Positions 10,704-19,317 are shown, counted from the stretch's first letter. The stretch: 64,000 nucleotides of DNA from Chryseobacterium scophthalmum (GCF_900143185.1 NZ_FSRQ01000001.1:62001-126000); one strand, 5' to 3'. Notes: generated by a model from the sequence alone, not told the origin. Numbers and translations: made by a program.

Positions 10704-12752
10704 GTGAAAAAAAATCTACTCCTTACATTTATATTTTTCTTGTTAATCGGATTGCAAAATTTATGTTTTGCACAAAATTCTTTTGAAAAACCTAGAGTTT
10801 TTACTGAAAAGGAAATCAAAAACGGCGCATCTATTGATGAAGATAGTAAATTTTTTGCTGGTGATAATCCTGCTTTTGCTTCGCCACAATTTGATGATTC
10901 TTCATGGAAACATGTCAATTTTAATTCTAGAAAAGTCTATTCATGGAATCCTATGAATTATGCCTCTAAGAAAGATGCTAAAAAAGATCAGATTTATTGG
11001 GTTCGGTACTATTTTAAGATAGATTCTGCATCGGTCAATAAATCTTTATGTTTTAAAATTCAGCAACTCGGTGCTTCCGAAATTTATTTAAATGGTAAAA
11101 AAATTGAAAGTATTGGCAAAATCGGAGACGAAAAATCAAGAGAATTCAGGATTAAAAACAGAATACCAGAATTGTTTACTTTAGATAATACCAAAGTAAA
11201 TGTTTTAGCGATAAGATTTTTACCGATTGCTGCTGGCAAAAAGAAGACCATTACTTTGGTACCTTTTGCCATCGGTGTTGAACTTGCTTCTGCTAACGAA
11301 TTTATCAGAGACAAAACTGAAGAAGTGCAGTATTTCAATTTTTACACCATGCTGATTTGCGGAATATTTGGTGCATTAGGATTTATTCATCTTTTGTTAT
11401 TTATTTTTTACAGAAAAGCAATTTATAATCTGTATTTTTCTACGTACAATTTTTCGATTTCTTTGATGAGCTATATGGTCTTGCTCTTGTCAGAAATAAA
11501 AAATCCTTTAGATATCGACACTTATACGTTTTTTGCATTTCTTTCGGTAATGGCATTCGGTACTTCGCTTACAGGATTTGTCAATACATTATTTGGAAGA
11601 ACTAAAAAAAGACTGAAAGTAATGTTGATTATTTCAGCTTGTATTTTTATTCTCTATTATTTCAGCGCAGCTTCTGCGGCTAGTTTTGCCTTTTTTTATC
11701 TTTGTTTTGTTGCTTTCGAATCTTTTTATTTGATTGTAAGAGCAATGATCAGAAGAGAAAAATCTGCTTTCATTGTAGGAGGAGGAGTTTTGGTATTCTT
11801 TCTTTTTATTGTGATGTCTATCGTTTTCATGTTTTTAAATAAAACAAACACGGTTGATATTAATAAAGCTTTCGGAGATGATTTTATGGGATATGTTTTA
11901 GGATTTATTTTCATAAGTTTTCCGATTTCGATCTCTGCTTATTTAGGTTGGCAATTTGCATCAACCAATTTAAGTTTGGTAAAACAGCTGGATGAAGTAA
12001 AGCGACTTTCTGATGTTAATTTAAAACAGGAACAGGAAAAACAGCAGATTCTTCAGGATCAGAATGATTTGCTTGAAAAACAGGTCGACGAACGTACGTT
12101 TGAGTTGCAAAAAGAAAAGCAGAAAACAGAAAATTTACTTCTCAATATTCTTCCGCATGAAGTTGCTGAAGAACTAAAGGAAAACGGAAGCTCTGAAGCC
12201 AAATATTATGACGAAGTCACTGTTTTATTTACCGATTTTGTTAATTTTACCCAGAGTTCAGAGAAAATGGGCGCAGAAAAAATGTTGGTTGAGCTGAACG
12301 AATGTTTTACTGCTTTCGATATGATCATGGAAAAACATGGTTTAGAGAAAATAAAAACCATTGGAGATGCTTATTTGGCGGTTTGCGGTTTACCTATGAA
12401 AAATGAATGTCACGCTTATCAAACAGTTTTGGTAGCTTTGGATATTATAGATTTTATTGAAGAAAGAAAGAAAACTCATCCTGATGTTTTAGATATCAGA
12501 ATCGGGATTAATTCAGGTTCTTTGATTGCCGGAATTGTAGGGGTGAAAAAATTCGCTTACGATATTTGGGGTGACACTGTAAATACAGCCGCAAGAATGG
12601 AGCAGAACAGCGAAAAAGGAAAAATAAATATCTCAGAATCGACCTATCAATTGGTAAAAGAAAAAATAACTTGTGAATACAGAGGTAAAATTCACACCAA
12701 AGGAAAAGGCGATATGGATATGTATTTTGCGATTGAAATCAAAACTGAATAA
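10704..12752 (+). CDS. Adenylate cyclase with 7TM (DISM-like) sensor
   Basis: GTG 10704 is the chosen start because a signal peptide (KKNLLLTFIFFLLIGLQN, ending at CFAQ) begins there, 10 bases after the upstream stop. This gives 682 aa. Residues 25-205 form an extracellular beta domain with IYWVRYYFKI and ASEIYLNGKKIE, similar to sugar-binding or DISM domains. Residues 212-440 hold about seven membrane helices, followed by a coiled coil to 490 and a class III cyclase domain at 495-675. The metal Asp residues (VLFTDFVNFT, TIGDAYLA), adenine Lys (EKIKTIG), Asp (YDIWGDTVN) and Arg (NTAARME) are all kept. The catalytic half closely matches the upstream cyclase while the sensor half is unrelated. 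Confidence 0.87.
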   Translation: MKKNLLLTFIFFLLIGLQNLCFAQNSFEKPRVFTEKEIKNGASIDEDSKFFAGDNPAFASPQFDDSSWKHVNFNSRKVYSWNPMNYASKKDAKKDQIYWVRYYFKIDSASVNKSLCFKIQQLGASEIYLNGKKIESIGKIGDEKSREFRIKNRIPELFTLDNTKVNVLAIRFLPIAAGKKKTITLVPFAIGVELASANEFIRDKTEEVQYFNFYTMLICGIFGALGFIHLLLFIFYRKAIYNLYFSTYNFSISLMSYMVLLLSEIKNPLDIDTYTFFAFLSVMAFGTSLTGFVNTLFGRTKKRLKVMLIISACIFILYYFSAASAASFAFFYLCFVAFESFYLIVRAMIRREKSAFIVGGGVLVFFLFIVMSIVFMFLNKTNTVDINKAFGDDFMGYVLGFIFISFPISISAYLGWQFASTNLSLVKQLDEVKRLSDVNLKQEQEKQQILQDQNDLLEKQVDERTFELQKEKQKTENLLLNILPHEVAEELKENGSSEAKYYDEVTVLFTDFVNFTQSSEKMGAEKMLVELNECFTAFDMIMEKHGLEKIKTIGDAYLAVCGLPMKNECHAYQTVLVALDIIDFIEERKKTHPDVLDIRIGINSGSLIAGIVGVKKFAYDIWGDTVNTAARMEQNSEKGKINISESTYQLVKEKITCEYRGKIHTKGKGDMDMYFAIEIKTE

Positions 12753-12760
12753 ATAATTAA

Positions 12761-12919
12761 TTAAACCACAAAAGCCATAAAATTTTTATTAGAAGATCTA
12801 TTCGGATTATGATAAGAGCAGAAAGGAGACTATCTTATTTTTACCTTTTTTGAACTTTCAAAGTATTTTTTTTAACTTTTAAAATTATTGTATTAGCTTT
12901 TGTGACTTTTGTGGTTAAA
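12761..12919. repeat. Intergenic element with terminal inverted repeats
   Basis: The left end (TTAAACCACAAAAGCCATAA) and right end pair over about 22 bases with three mismatches, roughly 160 bases apart. There is no ORF inside. It resembles a short non-coding palindromic element in this genome. Confidence 0.5.
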
Positions 12920-12947
12920 AATTTTAAAAACATTTTCTATTTTAAAT

Positions 12948-13532
12948 ATGGAATACGAAAAATTAAATAAACTCATATTAAAAAGACTCAAGGAAAATCT
13001 TCCGGAGCACCTTTCTTATCACAGCGTGATGCACGTAAAAGATGTAATTGATTCTGTAGAAAAAATTGCAAAATCTGAAAACGTGAATGATGAAGACTTA
13101 TTATTGTTAAAAACGGCGGCATTATTTCACGACACCGGATTTTTATACGGATCAAAAAATCATGAGGAAAAATCGTGCGAAATCGCTGAAGAATATCTTT
13201 CTGATTACGGCTATTCAGAATCGCAGACCGAGAAAATCAAAGGAATGATTATGGCGACAAAAATTCCGCAGACGCCACATAATCATTTAGAGCAAATCTT
13301 GGCAGATGCAGATTTAGATTATTTGGGAAGAGACGATTTTTTTGTAATTGGTGACAAATTATTTGAAGAACTTTCGATGTTTGGAATTGTCAATTCCGAG
13401 CGTGACTGGAATCTTTTACAGGAAAAATTCCTCGAAAGTCATCATTATTTCACAGAAACAGCCATCAACAGCAGAAATCAAAAAAAACAGGATAACCTGA
13501 ATATTATTAAAACAAAACTAAAAAATAACTGA
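12948..13532 (+). CDS. HD-domain metal-dependent phosphohydrolase
   Basis: ATG 12948 is preferred over a TTG at 12909, because it starts MEYEKLNKLI and the earlier part lies in the repeat flank. The product has 194 aa. The HD motif is seen as YHSVMHVKDV, then ALFHDTGFL, and later DADLDYLGRDDF, matching His, His-Asp and Asp ligands of HD hydrolases. The substrate is not evident; cyclic dinucleotides or nucleotides are possible. The YitT-like gene begins 7 bases after its stop, so the two are probably co-transcribed. Confidence 0.82.
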   Translation: MEYEKLNKLILKRLKENLPEHLSYHSVMHVKDVIDSVEKIAKSENVNDEDLLLLKTAALFHDTGFLYGSKNHEEKSCEIAEEYLSDYGYSESQTEKIKGMIMATKIPQTPHNHLEQILADADLDYLGRDDFFVIGDKLFEELSMFGIVNSERDWNLLQEKFLESHHYFTETAINSRNQKKQDNLNIIKTKLKNN

Positions 13533-13539
13533 TCACTTT

Positions 13540-14421
13540 ATGAGCTCTGCTTCAACTAAACATGGCCCGCTTTTTACTCTTTCAGATATTATTTATCTCG
13601 TTTTAGGAGTTATTTCTGCGAGTTTTGCTTTAAAATCTTTCCTCGTTCCTAATCACTTTTTAGATGGTGGTGTTACCGGTGTTTCACTTTTACTTCACGA
13701 AGTTTACCATTGGAATCTCGGAGTCGTTCTATTGGTTTTAAACTTACCATTTATCATTCTGGCGTACTTCCAAATCGGAAAACACTTTGCGATCAGAAGT
13801 TTTTTAACGATTTTACTGATCATCATTACCATTTTTTTCGTCCCTTTTCCGGAAGTGACCCATGACAAATTATTGGTCGCTGTGTTTGGCGGATTTTTCA
13901 TGGGAATTGGAATCGGTTTATCCATGAGAGGTGGCGGAACTTTCGACGGAATGGAAGTTTTAGCCTTATTAACATTCAAAAAAAGCAGTTTTAGCATTAC
14001 CGAAATTATTTTAGGAATGAATGTGATTATCTTTATCATCGCAACCGTTTTTCTTAAATTTGAAACCGCTTTGTATGCAATTATGACATATCTCGTGGCT
14101 AGTCAGATTACCAAATATGTAATTGAAGGAATTGAAGCGTACACTGGCGTAACCATCGTTTCTGCAAACAGTGAAGAAATCAAAAAAGCTTTGGTTCTAA
14201 CGATGAATAGAGGGATCACGGTGTACAAAGGCGAAAGAGGTTTTATGAAAGAATCTTTTGAGCAAAGTGCCGATGCAGATATTATTTTCACCATTGTCAC
14301 CAGATTGGAAGTTAGAAAACTGCAGAATATCGTTCGTTCAATCGATCCGAAAGCATTTATTTTTACACAGACCGTAAGAGAACCTCAAGGCGGAATTGTA
14401 AAAGAAATTATAAAGCATTAA
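13540..14421 (+). CDS. YitT-family membrane protein (DUF161/DUF2179)
   Basis: The 293-aa protein has five or six predicted membrane helices in residues 15-190 (for example FLVPNHFLDGGVTGVSLLL and FFMGIGIGLSMRGGGTFDG). A soluble C-terminal DUF2179 domain follows, with TMNRGITVYKGERGF and a block ending IDPKAFIFT. This is the standard YitT layout. The function is not settled; some members are linked to transport. It follows the HD gene and has a clean terminator at 14436. Confidence 0.88.
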   Translation: MSSASTKHGPLFTLSDIIYLVLGVISASFALKSFLVPNHFLDGGVTGVSLLLHEVYHWNLGVVLLVLNLPFIILAYFQIGKHFAIRSFLTILLIIITIFFVPFPEVTHDKLLVAVFGGFFMGIGIGLSMRGGGTFDGMEVLALLTFKKSSFSITEIILGMNVIIFIIATVFLKFETALYAIMTYLVASQITKYVIEGIEAYTGVTIVSANSEEIKKALVLTMNRGITVYKGERGFMKESFEQSADADIIFTIVTRLEVRKLQNIVRSIDPKAFIFTQTVREPQGGIVKEIIKH

Positions 14422-14435
14422 AATTTTAAACCTTT

Positions 14436-14466
14436 AAACCTTGAGAATATTTTCAAGGTTTTTTTA
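14436..14466 (+). terminator. Terminator after the YitT gene
   Basis: AAACCTTGA and TCAAGGTTT form a 9-bp stem followed by a T-run. Confidence 0.8.
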
Positions 14467-14502
14467 TTTAATAAATTTGTTTAAACTTTAATAGTTGGTG
14501 AT

Positions 14503-14674
14503 CGCAAAGGCGCAATTAATATACAAACTGTTTTAAGGCGCAAGGATTTATCTGCGATAAAATTTTAATTGTTTTATTTTTAGATTCTTTATGAACTTGT
14601 TTAGTCACACTGAGCGAAGTCGAAGTGTTTTGCGCCTTAAAAACTAAAAAAGATAAAAAACTTGCGCCTTTGCG
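14503..14674. repeat. Nested palindromic intergenic element
   Basis: The outer arms CGCAAAGGCGCAA (14503-14515) and TTGCGCCTTTGCG (14662-14674) are a perfect 13-bp inverted repeat. Inside, TTTTAAGGCGCAA (14531-14543) and TTGCGCCTTAAAA (14630-14642) are a second perfect 13-bp inverted repeat. The core holds the small palindrome ACACT-gagcgaagtcga-AGTGT. There is no ORF. This fills most of the 319-base gap between the YitT and VOC genes. Confidence 0.8.
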
Positions 14675-14740
14675 TTTTTCCAACAAGTAGCGTTTTATAA
14701 AAGTTAAATAGACTTAATTTTAAACTTAAATTTTAATGAA

Positions 14741-15085
14741 ATGGTAAAGAGAATCGTAGCCAATATAAAAACTGAAGATTTATCTCAAGCTGATGTATTT
14801 TATCATGATATTTTGGGTCTCGAAATATTGATGAATCATGGCTGGATCAAAACTTTTGGCAATGAAGAAGAAGCAAAAGTTCAGATCAGTTTTGCAACTC
14901 AAGGTGGAAATGACACCGAAGTTCCCGATTTTTCTATTGAAGTTGATAATGTCGACGAAATATATAATAAAATGAAAAATTCAGGATTTGAAATTACTTA
15001 CAAATTGACCGATGAAGATTGGGGTGTTCGAAGATTCTTTGTAATAGATCCGTTCGAAAAACTTGTTAATATTCTTTCACATTAA
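14741..15085 (+). CDS. VOC-family (glyoxalase/bleomycin-resistance-like) protein
   Basis: A 114-aa single VOC module with the beta-alpha-beta-beta-beta layout. It opens VKRIVANIKTEDLSQADVFY and continues with VDEIYNKMKNSGFEI and RRFFVIDPFEKLVNIL. The last-strand metal Glu of catalytic VOC enzymes (usually followed by aromatic or hydrophobic residues) is replaced in FEKLVNIL, so metal catalysis is doubtful. Binding or resistance roles are known for such folds. It stands alone with a terminator at 15151. Confidence 0.75.
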   Translation: MVKRIVANIKTEDLSQADVFYHDILGLEILMNHGWIKTFGNEEEAKVQISFATQGGNDTEVPDFSIEVDNVDEIYNKMKNSGFEITYKLTDEDWGVRRFFVIDPFEKLVNILSH

Positions 15086-15150
15086 TAAGTTTAATATCAT
15101 TCGATTGATTTTAGTAAATTAAAAATCTTTTCGTTAAAACATAAAAATGT

Positions 15151-15186
15151 TAAAGCCTTATGTATTTCAATTGTAAGGCTTTAATT
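15151..15186 (+). terminator. Terminator after the VOC gene
   Basis: TAAAGCCTTA and TAAGGCTTTA pair and are followed by a short T-rich tail. Confidence 0.65.
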
Positions 15187-15190
15187 TTGC

Positions 15191-15244
15191 CTATCAACTA
15201 TCAACTATCAACTATCAACTATCAACTATCAACCATCAACTATA
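15191..15244. repeat. Heptamer tandem repeat (CTATCAA x6 plus degenerate copies)
   Basis: Six perfect CTATCAA units (15191-15232) are followed by CCATCAA and a partial copy. The array ends five bases before the ATG of the DUF763 gene, so it occupies its whole leader. Confidence 0.9.
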
Positions 15245-15248
15245 ACAA

Positions 15249-16460
15249 ATGAAACGTTCCGGAACCGCAACTTTACCACTTCACTACGGAAAAGTACCGC
15301 CTTGGCTTTATGAAAGAATGGCAATACTTGGGCTTTCTATTGTTGAAGTAATGCTCGCAGATTACGGAAAAAATGAAGTCCTTCGAAGATTGGCAGATCC
15401 TTTTTGGTTTCAAAGTTTTGGTGCAGTTATGGGAATGGATTGGCATTCTTCAGGAATCACAACTTCGGTAATGGGAGCTTTAAAACGCAGCATCAATCCA
15501 AATTCCAAAGAACTCGGGATTTATATTTGTGGCGGAAAAGGGAGGTTTTCTAAAGAAACACCAAATGAACTTCTCGTTATTGCCGATAAAACCGGATTAA
15601 ATGGAAACGAATTAGTTCGGGCAAGCAAACTTTCTGCAAAAGTTGATAATACTGCAATTCAGGATGGTTATCAATTATATCTTCATAATTTTATTTTGTC
15701 AGATGAAGGAAATTGGGCAGTTGTACAACAGGGAATGAACGATGCAGATGGAACCGCAAGACGTTATCATTGGCATTCTGAAAATATGAAATCTTTTGTA
15801 GATGAACCTCACAAAGGAATTCAGGGAATTAACCGTGGAAATATTTTGAATCTTACAGCAAATGAAGCTCAGGAAAACCGCAAAGGAATTTTAGAGATTT
15901 CCCACACAAATTCTGAAAAGATCATGCAGGATTTTGCCAATTTAATTTTGCCGGCTCATCACGATGTTCGCGCTTCAGATGTTGATCTGAAAAAACTCGG
16001 AACACTTTTGTACATGACCAGAGAAAACCAGCCTGAAAATTTTGAAGAATTACTTTTAATGAAAGGAGTAGGACCACGAACCTTACAAAGTCTGGCATTG
16101 GTAAGTGAAGTCATTCATGGTGCTGCTTCAAGATTCAGAGATCCTGCGAGATTTTCTTTTGCACACGGCGGAAAAGACGGGCATCCTTTTCCTGTTCCCA
16201 TCAATGTTTATGATGAAACGATTTCCATTTTACAAAAAGGAATTGAAAAATCTAAATTGGGAAATTCTGATAAGCTGCAATCGATCAATAAACTACACAC
16301 GATTATTGCAGAAGCCGAGAAAAATTTCACTCCGGATTTTGATATTAATGAAGTCATTGAGGAAGAACGCCAAAATTCATGGAGATTTGGTGGGAAAACA
16401 GTATTCGGTGACGCAGAAAAGCCATCAAAACCTAAACCGATTCAGCTTTCTTTGTTTTAA
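15249..16460 (+). CDS. DUF763-family protein
   Basis: The 403-aa protein is recognised by its conserved start MKRSGTATLPLHYGKVPPWL and the blocks DPFWFQSFGAVMGMDWHSSG, GICGGKG-like YICGGKGRF, and ARRYHWHSE. The HGAASRFRDPARFSFAHGGK region is also typical. A helix-hairpin-helix-like stretch (LLLMKGVGPRTLQSLALV, near residue 265) suggests nucleic-acid contact. The family's function is unknown and it is common in thermophiles and scattered in other bacteria. The heptamer repeat abuts its start codon, which may affect expression. Confidence 0.85.
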   Translation: MKRSGTATLPLHYGKVPPWLYERMAILGLSIVEVMLADYGKNEVLRRLADPFWFQSFGAVMGMDWHSSGITTSVMGALKRSINPNSKELGIYICGGKGRFSKETPNELLVIADKTGLNGNELVRASKLSAKVDNTAIQDGYQLYLHNFILSDEGNWAVVQQGMNDADGTARRYHWHSENMKSFVDEPHKGIQGINRGNILNLTANEAQENRKGILEISHTNSEKIMQDFANLILPAHHDVRASDVDLKKLGTLLYMTRENQPENFEELLLMKGVGPRTLQSLALVSEVIHGAASRFRDPARFSFAHGGKDGHPFPVPINVYDETISILQKGIEKSKLGNSDKLQSINKLHTIIAEAEKNFTPDFDINEVIEEERQNSWRFGGKTVFGDAEKPSKPKPIQLSLF

Positions 16461-16740
16461 ATTTTTGACTTAGGAAACGGAGAAGTTAATAAAATTAGAA
16501 TTTAATCCGTTAAAAAATTCCCATTGTTTGAGCACGTTGATAAATTTGAACTAACGAAGAAATGTTCATTCGTGCGAGTTTTGGGGATTTTAGGAGTAAA
16601 TTTTAGTTTTTAGTCGAAGTTTCCAGTCTTGAATTTTTGGTTCTGTTTCAAGACAAAAGAACTAATGATAATTTATACAAAAAATGTCACTTTTAATTCC
16701 AATAAAAATTTTAATTTTAAAATCTCAAAATATTAATTGG
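16461..16740. other. Intergenic region with decayed repeat, no gene seen
   Basis: About 280 bases between the DUF763 and Crp/Fnr genes. A stretch near 16620-16660 (tcttgaatttttggttctg and tttcaagacaaaagaac) is an imperfect inverted repeat that looks like a worn dispersed element. No ORF was found. Confidence 0.35.
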
Positions 16741-17331
16741 ATGACCAGCAAAGCCTTCGACGTTTATCGTGATTTTCCTTTTTTCTTTCAAGAAGAACTT
16801 GATGAAATTATTCAGGCTCACGAAAAAGTAGTTTTCCAAAAAGGAGAAACTATTCTTCAGGAAGGCAAAATGGCCAACGAATATTATATTTTAGAAAAAG
16901 GTTTGGCGCGTTCTTTTGTTAATGATTTTAACGGGAATGATGTGACAACAAATTTTTTTACAGAAAACGAAATTATCATCGATGTTTCTTCTCTGTTTCA
17001 AAGAATTCCCACTCAGGAAAATATTATCTGCATTACAGATTGCGAATGTTGGAAGCTAGATTTTGATGTTTTTCAGGAATTATTTCATAAAATTCCGAAC
17101 CTCAGAGAATGGGGAAGAGCTTGGATGTCTCAACAGCTTTTTTTATACAAACAGCGTTCTGTAGAGATGTTTACACTTTCTGCAACCAAACGTTACCTTC
17201 ATCTTTTAGAGCAAAAATCTCAGGTGATACAATTTGCACCTTTAAAACAAATTGCTTCTTATCTGGGAATTACAGACACTTCATTAAGCAGAATCCGCAA
17301 AGAAATAGTATCTCATCCGAAGAAAAATTAA
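16741..17331 (+). CDS. Crp/Fnr-family transcriptional regulator
   Basis: ATG 16741 gives 196 aa; the open frame begins at 16684 but the added 19 residues are hydrophobic and not family-like. Residues 10-115 form a cyclic-nucleotide-binding fold (KGETILQEGKMANEYYILEKG) and residues 150-190 a winged helix (FAPLKQIASYLGITDTSLSR). The phosphate-binding cassette of true cAMP receptors (GE then R-S/T) is absent: the region reads EIIIDVSSLFQRIPTQENI. It also lacks the Fnr cysteine cluster. It probably controls the genes that follow, but its effector is unknown. Confidence 0.85.
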   Translation: MTSKAFDVYRDFPFFFQEELDEIIQAHEKVVFQKGETILQEGKMANEYYILEKGLARSFVNDFNGNDVTTNFFTENEIIIDVSSLFQRIPTQENIICITDCECWKLDFDVFQELFHKIPNLREWGRAWMSQQLFLYKQRSVEMFTLSATKRYLHLLEQKSQVIQFAPLKQIASYLGITDTSLSRIRKEIVSHPKKN

Positions 17332-17407
17332 ATCTTGTCTTATGGCAAGTTGATTTTCGCAATGACTTGGTAATTTTGGTTAAAAGTTTAACATCAAAAA
17401 TTACAAA

Positions 17408-17821
17408 ATGGAAATCAATCAAATTTACGTAAACCTTCCTGTAAAAGATGTTCAGAAAACTAGAGAATTCTGGACGAAACTAGGTTTTTCGATCAACGAA
17501 CAATTTTCTGATGAAAAAGCAATCTGTGTAATCATGAAACAAGATCATATTTACACCATGTTTTTAAAAGAAGAGTTTTTCCAAACTTTCACAGACAGAT
17601 CCGTTGCAAAAGGAGATACCACTCAAACGCTTCTCGCGATTGGCGTAAACAGTCGTGAAGAAGTTGATGAAATGGTGAAAACTGCTACAGAAAATGGAGG
17701 TTCCAAATACAGTGAGCCAAGAGATTATGGTTGGATGTACCAGAAAACTTTTTCAGATTTAGACGGTCATCAATGGGAAGTGCTTTTTTCAGATATGTCT
17801 CAGCTTCCTGCGGATTTTTAA
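17408..17821 (+). CDS. VOC-family protein, copy 1
   Basis: A 137-aa glyoxalase-fold protein of the COG3607 type, beginning MEINQIYVNLPVKDVQKTRE. The last strand reads DLDGHQWEVLFSDMSQ, keeping the Glu expected as a metal ligand. It is about 60 percent identical by eye to the next gene, so the two arose by tandem duplication. The substrate is unknown. It starts 76 bases after the Crp/Fnr gene, on the same strand. Confidence 0.85.
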   Translation: MEINQIYVNLPVKDVQKTREFWTKLGFSINEQFSDEKAICVIMKQDHIYTMFLKEEFFQTFTDRSVAKGDTTQTLLAIGVNSREEVDEMVKTATENGGSKYSEPRDYGWMYQKTFSDLDGHQWEVLFSDMSQLPADF

Positions 17822-17854
17822 ATCCTCATATTTTAACCTAAAAAAAATGAAAAA

Positions 17855-18262
17855 ATGAAAGTCAATCAAATTTACGTGAATCTTCCGGTGAAAGATATTC
17901 AGAAAACAAAAGATTTTTGGACTAGAGTCGGATTCTCCATCAACGAACAGTTTTCAGACGATAAGGCAGTTTGTGTGGTGATGAATGATAATATCTATGT
18001 GATGTTTTTAACGGAAGAATATTTTCAGACTTTTTCAGAAAGACCGGTTCCGAAAGGCGATACTACACAAGTTTTGGTTGCAATCGGTTTAAATAGCCGT
18101 GAAGAAGTTGATCAGGTTGTTAATGCTGCCGTAGCGAATGGAGCTTATCAACATGAAGAACCACAAGATTACGGATGGATGTATCAAAATTCTTTTTGGG
18201 ACATCAATGGACACGGTTGGAATGTCACTTTTGCAGATATGTCGCAAATGCCTCAAGAATAA
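17855..18262 (+). CDS. VOC-family protein, copy 2
   Basis: A 135-aa paralogue of the previous gene, beginning MKVNQIYVNLPVKDIQKTKD. Its last strand reads DINGHGWNVTFADMSQ, so the Glu of copy 1 has become Asn. Metal chemistry is therefore doubtful in this copy. The spacer to copy 1 is 33 bases and the DinB gene follows after 4 bases, which suggests one transcript. Confidence 0.85.
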   Translation: MKVNQIYVNLPVKDIQKTKDFWTRVGFSINEQFSDDKAVCVVMNDNIYVMFLTEEYFQTFSERPVPKGDTTQVLVAIGLNSREEVDQVVNAAVANGAYQHEEPQDYGWMYQNSFWDINGHGWNVTFADMSQMPQE

Positions 18263-18266
18263 TTAA

Positions 18267-18728
18267 ATGGAAACACAATCAAACGATATTGAAATTCTAA
18301 AATTTCTGATATTGAGTAATTACAAAGTGATTTCGATGAATATCAATGATATTTCAAACGAAGAAGCAATGATCTTTCCTAATGGCGAAGCAAATTGTAT
18401 GAATTGGATTTTAGGACATTTACTTTACATAAGAAATGTTTTTCTGAATGTTTTGGGTGAAGAATCAGTTTGGGACAACGAAAAATTTTCATGCTACAAC
18501 AGAGGAGAAATTCCTTTGAACAGAAAAGATGAATTTGTAAGTTTCGACGAATTAAAATCTTACTTAAAAGAATCTCAGAATAAGTTTGAAATGAAACTTA
18601 ACAGTCTTGAAAGCCTTGATCCTGCAATAGTTAATGACGTTTCAGGATTGTCACTTCACGAAATTTATCACAGCGGTCAATTCGGATATCTCCGAAGGAT
18701 TTTAGGAAAACCCGGAGCGGTAAAATAA
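18267..18728 (+). CDS. DinB-family protein, copy 1 (metal site intact)
   Basis: A 153-aa four-helix DinB/YfiT-like protein. The three expected metal histidines are present: one in WILGHLLYIR and two in LHEIYHSGQFGYLRR. Members of this superfamily include thiol-dependent transferases and stress-induced proteins of unknown activity. It follows VOC copy 2 by four bases and belongs to the same run of small genes. Confidence 0.85.
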   Translation: METQSNDIEILKFLILSNYKVISMNINDISNEEAMIFPNGEANCMNWILGHLLYIRNVFLNVLGEESVWDNEKFSCYNRGEIPLNRKDEFVSFDELKSYLKESQNKFEMKLNSLESLDPAIVNDVSGLSLHEIYHSGQFGYLRRILGKPGAVK

Positions 18729-18792
18729 ATCAGGAAGAGAAATTTAAAAAGCAATTTCATAGAATTCACAAAACAACATTAAACTAAACATA

Positions 18793-19317
18793 ATGGACAC
18801 CGCAAAATCATCAAAATTAGAAATTATAATTCCTGCATTTAGAGGACACAGTCAGAGTTTTCTAATGGTTCTTGATGGAATTTCAGAAGAAGATGCTTTG
18901 AAAAGAATTGAAGGCAGAACAAACCACATCGTTTGGATGGTTGGAAATTTTCTCGATATGCGTTATGCAATGGGAAGCGTACTTGGCCTAAATGAAGAAT
19001 TTGAATTTAAAGATTTTTTCTTTCAGGGAAAAGCGTTGGATTCAAACTTAGAATATCCATCTTTACAGCAATTGAAAGATTCTTTTCATAAAATTTCACC
19101 TCTTGTTTATCAGAAATTATTGGAAGTTTCAGACGAAGATTTAGCAAAAGCTTTTCCAATGGGAATGAATATCGAATTTTTCCCTGAAAATGTGCTCAAT
19201 TTTATCGGAATGTGCATCGGTCGTGAAGATTATCTCTGCGGACAAATCGGATTGATGCGTAGAATTCTCAATTATGAAGGAATGAAATACGACTTTGATG
19301 AGAATATGAAGTATTAA
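18793..19317 (+). CDS. DinB-like protein, copy 2 (metal histidines lost)
   Basis: A 174-aa relative of the preceding DinB protein, aligned through IVWMVGNFLDMRYAMGSV and CGQIGLMRRIL. The first His (GHLLYIR in copy 1) is Asn (GNFLDMR). The HEIYHSGQ motif reads GREDYLCGQ, so both later histidines are gone. It therefore probably does not bind the usual metal and may have a structural or regulatory role. The frame is intact and normal in composition, so it is not a pseudogene. Confidence 0.75.
   Translation: MDTAKSSKLEIIIPAFRGHSQSFLMVLDGISEEDALKRIEGRTNHIVWMVGNFLDMRYAMGSVLGLNEEFEFKDFFFQGKALDSNLEYPSLQQLKDSFHKISPLVYQKLLEVSDEDLAKAFPMGMNIEFFPENVLNFIGMCIGREDYLCGQIGLMRRILNYEGMKYDFDENMKY

Noticed and set aside
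16741..17331. Fnr-type oxygen sensor
   Set aside because: The N-terminal cysteine cluster is absent.
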